Below, in pieces: positions 45,731 through 56,302 of a stretch of DNA of 64,000 nt. How positions within the stretch are numbered: position 1 is the stretch's first letter; every line of letters begins with the position of its first letter. Origin of the DNA: Hemileia vastatrix (Eukaryota > Basidiomycota > Pucciniomycetes > Pucciniales > Zaghouaniaceae); contig JASXTE010000016.1 of NCBI GenBank assembly GCA_030280995.1, positions 10,956,001 through 11,020,000 of the forward strand. The letters run 5' to 3'. Under the pieces are notes generated by a model, which was given only the letters and a program-made list of their open reading frames with translations, was not told the origin of the DNA and made no database searches. Position numbers and translations under genes: made by a program.

Positions 45731-48288
45731 GCTCATTTTGATAATTCAAAGACTGTTATTTACACATTGAATATCACTTTTTTGAATAAAATAAGAAAAT
45801 AAAAATTAAATTAAGATGTAAGGGAATAAATTATAATAAAATAAAATAAAACAAAATCAAATCAAATCAAATTAAATATCATAATAGTAAGTGAAATGAA
45901 ATGAATTATAATATAATATAATACAGTATTATATAGTATGATAGAATAAAATAAAACCAAAATCAGATCAAATAAAATAAAATGAAGCAAAGTAAACTTT
46001 TTTTTAAAAGTCTTCATAAAAATTAAAGAAAACTTATAACTCATTAATAAACAATATCAAAAAAATTAACTTTTTTCATGAGCTAGGTTTTTTCAATGTA
46101 GTTGAAAGAATATAGATATACCAATGCATTAGAATATAAATATGGGCAGACCTTGAATCCTGATAAGCTTTTTATCAATATATATAGGGGTAAATAATAT
46201 AATTCTTCATGAATAGGGCTCTAATAGCTCTAATTAAAAAAACTGAATACAAATGAGTTTAATAGGTCTCCTTATTCCCAGATACCTATTTACTTAAATT
46301 TAAAGCTTATCATTTACACCATATACCAGATTATTCATTTTTAAAACTTTTTAAAAAAATTCAAAGACATTATAAATTTTTAATTTTTAAGTCAATTTTA
46401 AGAATACTCATCATGAGATTTGCATTGGGAGTTCAATCAGAGATCCATCAAGACTGAGATCAACCTTGTGAAAAGATATTAAAAAAATTATTAATATAGG
46501 ATTCTATTTACTAAATGTTTTTGAAAAAAATAATTTTACTTAGGCAATAAAAGGATGAAAATTAAATAAATAAATTCAAAAAATGTATTTAAATTTGTTG
46601 AAAATAAATTGAATTAATTTAATGTAGATGGTTATGTAAAAATTAAAAGTTGATGCTCAAATTTAAAACATGTAAAAAGGTCTTGTATAAAATTTCAAGT
46701 GGAATTTTATGGAGATTAGGAAAAACATCTGTAACTGACAATGAGCACACCATAGGAGATTTAAATTCAATAACTTCATCCAGAAACTCATGTTTAAGTA
46801 TGTGGAGTTATATTTAATTATAGATTATATTTAATGTGAATGCCTTCTTCTAATTTTTACTAAGTATCTTTGAAATTTTTGAGTTTTATTGTAGGTTTTT
46901 TTTCCCAAAATACTTTATAGATAATAAAATTTGACTGATTTTTCAAAGATATGTATAATTATTATCTTCATAAAATAAAATTATTGGAAAGAAGGAATGT
47001 ATTACTATGTATTGATTAATTTTAATATTTCATTACTTTTATTTTTTTCAATTTTATTATTGATATAAGTAGTAAAAACTTATGTATCTTGAATTACTGA
47101 AGATATATACAAAGCCTTGAACTAGAATTTAGTTTCAGTTAAATTTAAAATTGAGGTCCCCACTTTAGTATAAAAGGGTGAAGAGTTTAAGGCCATAACT
47201 CAGTATTCATATGATTGAAATAATGCTACTTCTGTAGTAAGAAATATAAGATGAAGGTGAATTCTGATGTTTGGTAATACAATAGCTTCCACTCTGTTAT
47301 TTTTAAAAAATCTTATTTCAATTTTTCTCAAACACATTTTCTAATTTTCTCACTCTTACTAGCACAGTTATATGTGATCATAGCTGCTAAACAAATTTTT
47401 TTCTACCTTTCTTTCACCTTTCACTTTTCATTCCTCCTTTGTCCTTCACTCCCTATCCCACAAATTTTAACCTGTTTCCCATCCCATAAAATTGCTCCCA
47501 ACTTGTTCCAATTCCCTTCAATAAACAATCAAACACATTTTGATCCCTATTTTTATCCTCAATTATATTTATGGCCTCTTTAACCCCATTATACTTCCCT
47601 CTTTACCCCTATTTTTTCAACCCATATCTCCAATTTTTATTATCAACCTTTTAGTTTTGCTACACTTACCCTATCATCAATCCCTTTTAATTTTCTTCTC
47701 AAAAAGTCCTCTTGGTTTCTATGAGCTATAAAAGCCATAAAGGTCTGGAGAAGTGATAAATAGGAATGAGTAGAAGTGGAAAGGGGTAGGGGTGCTCTCA
47801 AAGGGTTAGAGAGCATTTTATAGAAGAAGAAAGGGTTTAAAATTATGGTAATAATTGTTTTCAGAGAAAAGAAAAGAAATTTTTAACAGGGGAATAATAT
47901 TGAAGATAATTTTTAATGTAAGACAGAAGGTAGGAATGGAGAGGTAAGTAATAGTGTTCAACAAAATAAAGTAATAATTAAATATGAGAAATATGTTATA
48001 TAGCATGGAAACAGGAATTTAATCAGCTCAAAAATTAATAGAAATAAAACAAACCATTTTTATACTATTCATTCTAATAAAATTTCATTTTATGTCTTTC
48101 TTTTTTTATATTTGAAGATAAAGGGTTATTATATTGTAACAAATACTATTACATGAATATCTTCTTTATTTAATGAATAGAAAACAGAATAAATATTTAT
48201 ATTAGAGCTTAATTTTATCACCAAAGTATTATTCCCTTCATTTTTATTAGTGTTTTACATTTTTCAGATATTTTAAATATTAATAATA

Positions 48289-48487
48289 GGGGGTATCAAA
48301 GTTAGATATTTGTAATTATTTAAAAGGCATTTCAAAAAACATAAAGAAAGACACAAAATTTACATTATTATCTCAATTAAAGAGTGTTTTGGGGGCACAA
48401 TATGTCATATTTTAAAAAATAGTCATGGTTTATTTGGTGTAAAAAAGACATATTTTGAAATGGAATATTTCTAACTTTGATACCCCC
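48289..48487. mobile_element. TA-target MITE, copy 2 (199 bp)
   Basis: GGGGGTATCAAAGTTAGATA at the left, TCTAACTTTGATACCCCC at the right, TA on both sides. Same orientation and internal sequence as copy 1 (TTGTAATTATTTAAAAGG, GGCACAATATG). It lies inside the 5-kb insertion. Confidence 0.8.
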
Positions 48488-49005
48488 TAATGGTTAATAA
48501 AATATTTTTGAATAATTAAAATTCAATTTAAGTTTCAAATTCTAACTGGGAAAATTTAATGGAAGATATTAATTTCCAAAATATTTTTCTTGAATGATTT
48601 ACTATAGTGCCTTATAATTTCAACATATATTAACAATTAAGTAAAATATTTGAAAATTTAAGATCACTTTTCCTTAAATTTAAATTGGGGTGTGTCTAGT
48701 TTTACATGCAAAAAAGTATAAAATTATTTTAAAAAATTTGTAGCTTTCTAGACTGGCTTAGCTGTGGGGAGTGCTGATTGAAACATACCATTACAAAATT
48801 GGTTTTTTTAAAGCTTCAACATTGTTTCAATTTTTTTTTACATAAATTCAATAAAAAATCAATCCAGATTCATCAGAGGTTCAATGTATTTTCACACTTT
48901 ATACCTTATTGATTCATCACTAAATCAATTTGTGCTCAATTAGATATGAATTTAGGTTCAAGGTTGTGGAATTTCTAGAAAGTCCACCCCCCATATTGTG
49001 TGGTG

Positions 49006-50079
49006 TCTATCAATTAAAATGACTTTCCAACCCCAAAAATTTCAGAAGTAGTGTTATTAGAAACTTTTACTTTTAAGCAAACATCCAATGCCTTGTAGTT
49101 TTATAGGGTGGATAAATCATTTGTTAGGTGGTGTGTTGCTTCTGAATCCCAGATGATATTATTGTTCTATGAAGGTGAAGAAGTGGCACTAAAACCAAAG
49201 GTGCTGGATACTGCAGCAGGAAAAACATTATCTATCTCTGTGATAATACTTGAAATGGATTCCATGATGTCTCATTTTTTGTTTTGTAGCCATTTACTTC
49301 CTTCTTGTCTTTTTTCTTCAACCAACACTTGTCTTCAACATTTACTTTTTTGTTACATTATTTACACTGAATTGTTGGCTTTAGAGTGTTGTGTTTGTCT
49401 CTTACTTGATGTCAGAGAGGAAGAAACAGTGATTGAGGTGGTTTTTGTATGTAGGGACATGTCTAGTTGGGAGATATTAGATTCAAGAGATAAGGGAGTG
49501 ATGTATTTATAGGCTGTAGATGATAATGATAAATAAATATCTGAAAAGTATCATTGCCCATCTTGTGGTAACAAGGTGATAACTGCACACATATATTGAA
49601 CATTGTCTAGCTTACATTTTACATCTTCTAAAGCTCAGAGGAAAGACTGGAGTTTAGCTATGTGCATCATGACTTCATTTTTATTGGGATCATATTGTGT
49701 GATAGTTAATTCATCCCATACTTCTTGAATATTGATGAAGAAAGTTTTGCTGTATGCTGTATTCAAAACCTTTATCACATTTCTTAAATCAGTTAGATTT
49801 ACTATTTTATTCTAGATTCCTTTTTCCCATGTGTATAAAATTTTTTCTTTTAATGTAGATGCATATTTTTTCAGACTTTGGGTTTCCACTTTTAAGATAG
49901 GAATCCAAGAATAGGTGAACTGGGTAAGCAAGATATATTTTGAGATGAAGAAACCAATCTGAAATGCTAGAGCCCATCAAATTTTGCCCAATGCATCCTA
50001 ATTTTTCTAACCATATGTGAAGGAAGCCAGCCAGCTTTTCAGGCATAAGGATAATGTAATTAGAGTTGGACTTAATCAT
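49006..50079 (-). pseudogene. Ty1/copia relic: gag and start of protease
   Basis: The minus-strand frame at 49807-50079 and its degenerate continuation match copia Gag: VWDELTITQYDPNKNEVMMH (about 49680-49740) and a CAVITLLPQDGQ-like end (about 49560). At 49010-49200 comes the protease: IIWDSEATHHLTNDLSTL, then IFGVGKSF, where DSGA has become DSEA. The frame meets the 5-kb insertion at 49005 and resumes at 44008, so both halves belonged to one element. Multiple stops. Plus-strand ORFs here are shadows. Confidence 0.7.
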
Positions 50080-50633
50080 TTATGAAGATATATCTTGGAT
50101 GTTGTACAATACAGAGAAGGCTGGATAGGATTTACCATCTCAAGTATCATCAGTTGTAGCAGTAAAAGAGGAGAAAGGTACAAATTGATCAGAATTTATC
50201 CTTATGTTTTGAATATTATCACTGTTATGTTTGCAGTAATAATCAGTTAAGTCTGTTTGTACCAATGCACTTATATTATTTTATAAGTTTGATTGTGTAA
50301 AGGTATTTATTAAGTCCAATTTTGTTTGTGTAGATTTTTTTTTAGTTATTCAAAAGTTTTTAGGAAATAAACTTAGAAAGTAATTAATATCTTCATATTT
50401 CTTTATTAGTAATCTATAAGGCTTTGTAGCCAATTTATTTGAGTTTGAGATAATAGAGGTGTCATTTGCCACCCATGAATCAATTTAGACTTTTTATTTT
50501 TTGAATGAAACAAAATATTATTCATACCTAGGGATGTGACTTGGAATAATAAAGTTTCTCATATCATGTGGGATTGTTTCTGGAAAAAACCAATTGAGTG
50601 TAGTGCAGGCCATAATCTGGAGTGACTCAACTA
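50080..50633. other. Leader-side remnant of the copia relic, no gene
   Basis: AT-rich DNA upstream (in element sense) of the degraded gag. No LTR in the matching orientation was recognised; the LTR fragment that follows is in the opposite orientation. Confidence 0.35.
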
Positions 50634-51364
50634 CTTCTTACAGATATAAAATCACCTTAAAAAAGTATAAGAGTTAGAAAATGCTAAAATCCTTTTTTTA
50701 TTACACTACCAATATTTCTGATTATATAAAAATTCTGTATATAAGGTTAATATAATGATTGTTACATACCCATTATTATGTATACAACAAGACTGACAGT
50801 GTATTAGTAACTATCACTAAAATTAATGTTTTTGTTGTCTTGGGCACAACAATGGTGCAACAATTATGCAAGAGTTAGGTAAAAATTGTTTTTAGCACTT
50901 AAAGATCTTAACACTACAGCACATGTTTGTTTTGCTATAAGTGCAATAAATATTTGTTTTGTCTTGGGGCGCAACAATGGCACAACAATTATACAACAGT
51001 TATGTAATAATTATTTTTGGCACTTAAAGGTCTTAGGTGGGCCTTAAGTGCAAAGAATAATTGTTTTTCAACTGTTTCAGAACTGTTGTGTAATTGTTGG
51101 TTAATTTTTGCACCCATGGCAAAAAACATGTGCTGCAGTGCATGGGGTGCAAAAATTACACAAAAGTTGTGCAACAGTTACAAAACAATTTTTTTTTGCA
51201 TTTAAGACCCACATAAGACATTTAAGTTCCAAAAAAATTAGCTACATAACTGTTGTGTAATTGTTGCACCATTGTTGGGAAGCATTAAAAAACAAACATT
51301 TATTGTAGTGTATGATACAGATTGTTCCCAATATTGGTAACTAGGATACAGATCATTACCAACA
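50634..51364 (+). repeat. Truncated copia LTR, second copy, interrupted
   Basis: Matches 501-1071: CTTACAGATATAAAATCACC, ACACTACCAATATT, GACTGACAGTGTATTAGTAA, GATACAGATCATT. It lacks the TA MITE of copy 1 but carries a 496-bp foldback element at 50815-51310. The 5' 100 bases and PPT are missing. Confidence 0.7.
50815..51310. mobile_element. 496-bp CACTA-type foldback element with TSD TAT
   Basis: Ends CACTAAAATTAATGTTT and AAACATTTATTGTAGTG. The arms continue CAACAATGGTGCAACAATTA in inverted orientation. TSD TAT lies at 50812-50814 and 51311-51313. Copy 1 of this LTR reads GTAACTATGATACAT (1016-1030), the empty site with a single TAT. The left arm is internally duplicated (GTCTTGGG ... CACTTAAAGRTCTTA twice), so the whole folds into a long imperfect hairpin. 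No coding capacity. Confidence 0.85.
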
Positions 51365-51428
51365 ATGACATGGGAAGTGATCCAGTGACAACTCAAATGG
51401 CATGATATCCTAATTTTGAGGCATATTA

Positions 51429-51626
51429 GAGTGTATCAAAGTTAGATATCTGCTATATCAAAATACCTCTTTTTTCCACCAAATCAACCATGATTATTTT
51501 TTATAATATGCCATATTGTGCCCTCAAAATACCTTTTTACCAAGAATAAATGTCAAGTTTGTGGCTTTGTTTTTGTGTTGTGAAATAACTTTTAAATAAT
51601 TACAAATTTCTAACATTGATAGCCCC
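51429..51626. mobile_element. TA-target MITE, copy 3 (198 bp, inverted)
   Basis: Degenerate ends GAGTGTATCAAAGTTAGATA and TCTAACATTGATAGCCCC with TA at each side. The internal sequence is the reverse of copies 1 and 2. 51627-51740 holds nothing recognisable. Confidence 0.7.
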
Positions 51627-51740
51627 TATTGTACAACTTGCTTCCACATAATACATGTTTAGGACTGGTGTAGGAATCATTTTTCTCAGTGATTGAAAGA
51701 GTATTTAAAGCCAATGAGAAACTTTTTCTAGATAACATTA

Positions 51741-52853
51741 TGGTAAGGTAAACTCTTACAGTCGCCTTGCTGTAAGCAGAAACCGGAGGAGATATGTGGA
51801 TTTAGCTGAAAACCCCGTCCTTCCAATAAAAAATAACAAAATGGGAATTCTAAATCACTAAGCTAACCAGTCTACTTGGATATGATTGATAAAAAATAAT
51901 GAAACTCTAAAATATTTAACGCTTATTGAGATTTAAATAAAAGTGGCTGTTAAGAAAAGAAATACTGATAACAACAATTAAGGTGTACCAGTGAAAGATC
52001 TGAAAAGATTGACTTTTATGTTTTTATAATAATTTGAATTTTTATGAGACAGAAATAATCAAGTCCCAGCGACGAAGACCTTTCTAAAGATACCCTGTTT
52101 GAAGTGTGATTTAAATTGTTGAATAGTATTTCTAAAATGTTAAATATAAAATATAAAGTTATAAGGGTATTACAAATTTATTTAATTTGTTGAGTAATAA
52201 AAAAATGAGACCGTGGTGGTTAAAGATTAAGCTGTATGATGTGTCCCCCCTCTCAATTTTGAGTTTGAGAGGCGCTTAAGTATTCCTAGTCACGTGCCTA
52301 AGTTTTCCCCTCCAGAGCTCTCCCAGAGTCAATCCGGAGCCCGTACGGAGTTGAAACGGAGTCCGTACGGAGTCCGTCCGGACTTCCGGACTCAATTAGA
52401 ACCTTAAAAACTATAATAAAAAATCTAGAAAAATTACACATGATAGAGCTACTTCCCCTTTATTTTCCAAACTAATTTTCGTAGTCTGCGCAGCTCTAAT
52501 TACCCCGTGAAAATTCATCAAAGTTAAGTAATTTTCTGAAAACGTAAATATTTCTATAAAACTTTAAAATTCATTTAAAAATATAAGAAAAATAGTAAAA
52601 ATTCTGGAAAAATTTCCCAAGGTTCTTGAGTGACTCGACTTGATACTGATAAACTTTTCAGACTGTAAAAATAAGTTTTCTCCGTAAAATAAATTGTTTT
52701 TGTGTAGGCATTCGCTCGTGACCAATTTCTTCATATTTAAAACTCAAATAAATTAAATAAAACCCTTTTATATAAAATAATAACACCAATCTTGCATGCC
52801 GTAATAACTCCATTTACGTACTTAAGTGCCATACTAAACTTTAGGCTACCACA
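51741..52853 (-). repeat. 3' LTR of element E
   Basis: Starts TGGTAAGGTAAAC. It includes CTTACAG-TCGCCTTG-CTGTAAG (a 7-bp perfect stem) near the edge and a GC-rich palindromic cluster at about 52330-52400 (GTCCGTACGGAGTCCGTCCGG). The inner end is inferred at ...CTACCACA followed by a pyrimidine tract. Its full length cannot be checked against the second LTR. Confidence 0.75.
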
Positions 52854-52863
52854 TCCTCCCTCC
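52854..52863 (-). other. Polypurine tract of element E
   Basis: GGAGGGAGGA in element sense, directly next to the inferred LTR inner end. Confidence 0.6.
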
Positions 52864-53039
52864 AATCGAGAATGTCCGCATTCTTAAAACTTTGCATAAG
52901 TGGTCGAACACAATATTCATCTTTAACCTTCAACCACCATCTCCTTTAATCAACTATAAAATTCATCTTCATCAATATTTCTTCCAAAGAACTTTTCGCT
53001 CCATGTGAACTCTGCGCTCTATACCAGGTACCTTGTTTA

Positions 53040-53669
53040 ATGTCCAACCCTAATATTCCTGGCAGGACAGCTTGCGACTTATGCCGTGTGAAAAAATTCA
53101 AATGTAACCGGCCATTAGTTCCTTCTAAAACAAACGTATATTTAGGACCAGCAGCTCTCCCTGATCCCTCAACTTCTAAAAAGCGATCAAAAATTCCTGT
53201 CTTCTTAAAACGAATAAGATCAAAAGCAGCTTCAAAAGTTCAATCTTCTTCAGAGGATCCCGGCCTTATTTTGCCTTCCCAAGATCCTAATCCTATAACG
53301 CCAGTGCCCCCAACCAACTTTGCTGAGACTATGTTTCCTGGCTCTAAATGTAAGACCCTATTTATCTTACTAAAAAAAACTTTTAATCAAAATTGACTAA
53401 ACCTATGACTTAATAACATATTTGAACTTCTAGCTGTCGAAATAACCAACACTGATGATGTTGGTAGAGTGAAGACGGACTATATCAATCATTATCCAAA
53501 TTTTCATCGCTATCTTTTTCTTGACTTTACTAATGAGTTGAAACAAAAAATGCTGGCCTATTTTCAAGAAACTCCAGCTAATAACCATGAAGACCTCATG
53601 AAAAGAAGAATTTTAATGCAAAGCTTTGATAATGATGTTGAACAATTTCAAAGAAATTATCTTTTCTAA
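53040..53669 (+). CDS. Antisense two-exon ORF with a half zinc-cluster motif, 181 aa
   Basis: On the strand opposite to the element. Exon 1 is 53040-53349, intron 53350-53433 (84 nt: GTAAGA donor, TGACTAAAC branch-like site, ACTTCTAG acceptor), exon 2 53434-53669. The frame is kept across the splice with a split Ser codon. Residues 10-25 (TACDLCRVKKFKCNRP) fit the first half of a fungal Zn2Cys6 DNA-binding cluster (CX2CX6C); the second three Cys are absent. A basic segment (KKRSKIPVFLKRIRSKAASK) and a C-terminal helix-rich part (NELKQKMLAYFQETPANNHE) follow. The start is the first ATG after CTATACCAGGTACC. It may be a captured or co-opted gene driven by antisense activity of the LTR, or an eroded host fragment. 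Confidence 0.5.
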
Positions 53670-54255
53670 CAGTATAACTTGATAAAATTTGTTTTTGCTT
53701 GGTCTTCTTTAACTTTCAACATAAATGTTGTTTTCTTTCTTCTCTGGCTTAATATAACATAAAATAAAATAATATGAATCTTGTGATGATTCCACTACGA
53801 GAGCAAGGTTTGAATCCCTTCAGACTCCCATTAACCAGTCTTCCTTCTTGTCACAGCATTGAGAGAGTGGATCTTCCTATGAGCCGAATACTCCTGATTC
53901 CAACCTCATAGGGCCCCCCACTGAGCCGAATTCTATGATTCCAATCTTGCCATAAGGTCCTCCAAGCTTCACACCAAAAAAAATGGCCTAACTATGAGGC
54001 ACTAAAAAAATCATTCCCTAAAATCCAACTACCATCCTAACTTCTGATTCCTTCATCACAATTTTCAAACTTTGCTATACAGCAAACCCATAAAATACTT
54101 TTGCCAGGCTTCCAATAATAATATTAACTTTAGACCATGTTAAAGCGCCACAAATTTCACCTAATTAACCATTATGCTTTCCTTAGCATCATCACCACCT
54201 AAAATTTTAACCTCCTAAAGCTTATCAGCACCCAATTCCAGAAATAATTGAATAA
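53670..54255. other. Non-coding part of E with GAGCCGAAT repeats
   Basis: Two related segments, GAGCCGAATACTCCTGATTC (53882) and GAGCCGAATTCTATGATTCC (53924), each followed by CCAA-CT and a G/C-rich box. Otherwise no gene or signal. Confidence 0.4.
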
Positions 54256-55149
54256 CCAGTTTAGAGTCTTAGTGGACAGTGATAAATTAAAAGATTGAAT
54301 TGAGTTATCCAAACAAGATTGACATTCCAGTTTAAAGTCTTGGTGGACCAAACATATAATCGATTGCCAGTTTTTGGTCTTGGTGGACCAAAGATCGTTT
54401 AAGTGCATAAATAACTTGATATATTCCTAAATAAGGCCTAGGCTTGACCAAAGATTGAATAAATTTGATAATCCAGTTTAATGTCATAGTGGACCAAACA
54501 TTTTATCGACAAGTAATCCAGTATAAGGCCATAATGGACCAATGAATGTTGAATTATCCTGCAGATATTAATTTTCCAGTTTAAAGTCATAGTGGACTAA
54601 AACAATGAATGAACTACCAGTTTAAAGTCATTGTGGACCAAACATTTGATCGATAAGAAATCCAGTTTATGGTCATGGTGGACCCAACAACCTGATAATA
54701 GTCCAGTTTAGGGTCTTGGTGGACCTAACATTTGATAACACTCCAGTTTAAGGTCTTGGTGGACCTAACATTTGATTTATATAAAAAAAATCTGTCTCCG
54801 AAAATATCCATAAAATCATAATCAACCTTGAAATTCAGTTTAAAGTCTTGAAGGACCAAAAGCTCCAATATAAAATCTTTAATGAAAGTCTTGAAAATTA
54901 GCCAGTTTAAAGTCTTGGAGGACTAACAGATCCAAAATACGTATAAAATAAACCTTAAAGAACTTCTTGAATAGTAGCCAGTTTAAAGTCTTGGAGGACT
55001 AAAAGATCCAAAATACGTGTAAAAAACCTTAAAGAAAGTCTTGAAGAGTAGCCAGTTTAAATTCTTGGAGGACTAACAAATCCAAAATACGTATAAAAAA
55101 ACCTTAAAGAACGTCCTGAAGAGTAGCCAGTTTAAAGTCTTGGAGGACT
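54256..55149 (+). repeat. Dispersed CAGTTTA hairpin repeats, first cluster
   Basis: About 15 copies of a 22-24 nt motif, CCAGTTTA + stem + 6-nt loop + stem: 54256, 54327, 54367, 54473, 54518, 54576, 54617, 54662, 54703, 54743, 54836, 54902, 54978, 55052, 55127. Stems vary but stay paired: AGTC/GACT, GGTC/GACC, AGGTC/GACCT, TTTGGTC/GACCAAA. The last four form a tandem array of about 75-bp units. Confidence 0.85.
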
Positions 55150-56302
55150 AACAGCTGTCTTGAAGTAAAATCCCATAGGTATTGAGTTCCCCTAGACCCT
55201 GTTTCCTGTCTAAACTAAATGAATAAAACTAAAAAGAATGAAGACTGAAAAATAAAACTAAGAAATATAATAATTTTGGTTTAATTAACTAATTTTTTAT
55301 TTTTTATTTTTTTATAATTATTTTATTTATTTTATTTTTATTTTTTTATAATTATTTTATTTATTTAATTTTTATTTTTTTTTATATTAATAATTTTTTT
55401 TTTTTTTTTAATTTAAAATAAAAGAGTTTAAAAAAGATAGTTTTGAAATAAAAGTTAAAATTCAATTTTTAAAGAAAGATAAACGAATGTGAAAAGAAAG
55501 ATAAAAAAGTAATAAATAAAATTTCAAAATAAAATTTTAAAAGATGCCCCCCGGCCATTTGATGAGCCGTACCCTTGACATTATACCCACATCCAAGTGC
55601 AACTTGATGTGGTTACACAATTTTAAGAAATTGAAAAGAAAAGAAAATAAATGAAAGTTTTTAAAAGATAATTTTTATAATGATGATCACTGGGTGGGCT
55701 CCCTCCAATTTATAAAAATGATTAGAGACCACCAGTGAGCATCACCTTTACAATAATTCATAATATATATTAAAGAAAAGAAATCACAATCTAACATAAA
55801 AAATCAAAGACAAAATAAAATAAAAAGAATCTTGAATCCGGCATTGAGAGCGGTGTCTCTTGATTCGTTCCAGTTTATAGTCTTAGTGGACTTCCTAAAA
55901 TTAAAAGACAAAGCCAGGATTCAACTAGAAACAGGGAAATTTTGGAAACAAACATTATGGGGTAATTGTGTATAGAGCAGCCAGCCCATCAATTACCCCC
56001 ACACTTTCCAATATTTAAATTAAGAAGGTTCCCCTGTGAACACTTCTTCCAATAAATTTTTAAAATTTTCCAACACTATCTTCACCCATATTTTAAGAAT
56101 TTTAAATTTTGAAAATTTTAAAGAAGGTTTTCTTGCATTTCGTTATGTTTCATCACAGTTTCCTTGCCCATATGCAGTGTAACGACAGTAAAGTATTTTG
56201 ATAAAAAGAAGATAGTTTATCCTCGTTGCAGAGGTCGATAAGATTTTTATAAACATCATAGTTTATCCTCATTGCGGAGGTATCCATAAAATTTTGTGGA
56301 TA
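55150..56302. other. Non-coding part of E: A/T-rich tract, inverted repeat, more hairpins
   Basis: 55270-55450 is almost pure A/T. 55681-55747 is an inverted repeat (GATCACTGGGTGG with CCACCAGTGAGCATC). CAGTTTA-type hairpins are at 55870-55892 (AGTC/GACT), 56213-56234 (CCTC/GAGG), 56259-56280 and 56306-56327 (ATCCTC/GAGGAT, running into the integrase end). No ORF is supported. Confidence 0.6.

Larger units (their letters stand above)
44009..49005. mobile_element. 5-kb insertion with CACTA-like ends, non-coding
   Basis: Left end CACCACACAATATTTTGGGG and right end ...CCCCCCATATTGTGTGGTG are inverted repeats. The similarity continues inward (CTTGCTAGCAAGTCC vs CTTTCTAGAAATTCC, then CAAC-TTGAAC). 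The flanking 3-mers are ACT and TCT, a near match to the 3-bp duplication expected for CACTA elements. The copia protease frame is split exactly here. No transposase was found. Inside are a related 239-bp MITE (44668-44906), a hairpin array (45425-45730), MITE copy 2 (48289-48487) and AT-rich DNA. A pyrimidine-rich stretch at 47380-47720 gives meaningless ORFs. Confidence 0.6.

Noticed and set aside
47374..47731. Pro/Phe-rich ORFs in a pyrimidine tract
   Set aside because: Composition alone explains the open frames; no start context, intron signals or family motif.
49108..49512. 134-codon plus-strand ORF
   Set aside because: It is antisense to the copia gag/protease relic, whose minus-strand motifs (DSEATHHLTNDL) are clear, so it is a shadow.
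54199..54408. Minus-strand ORF in the E repeat region
   Set aside because: It consists of translated hairpin repeats and is not in register with pol or conserved along the array.
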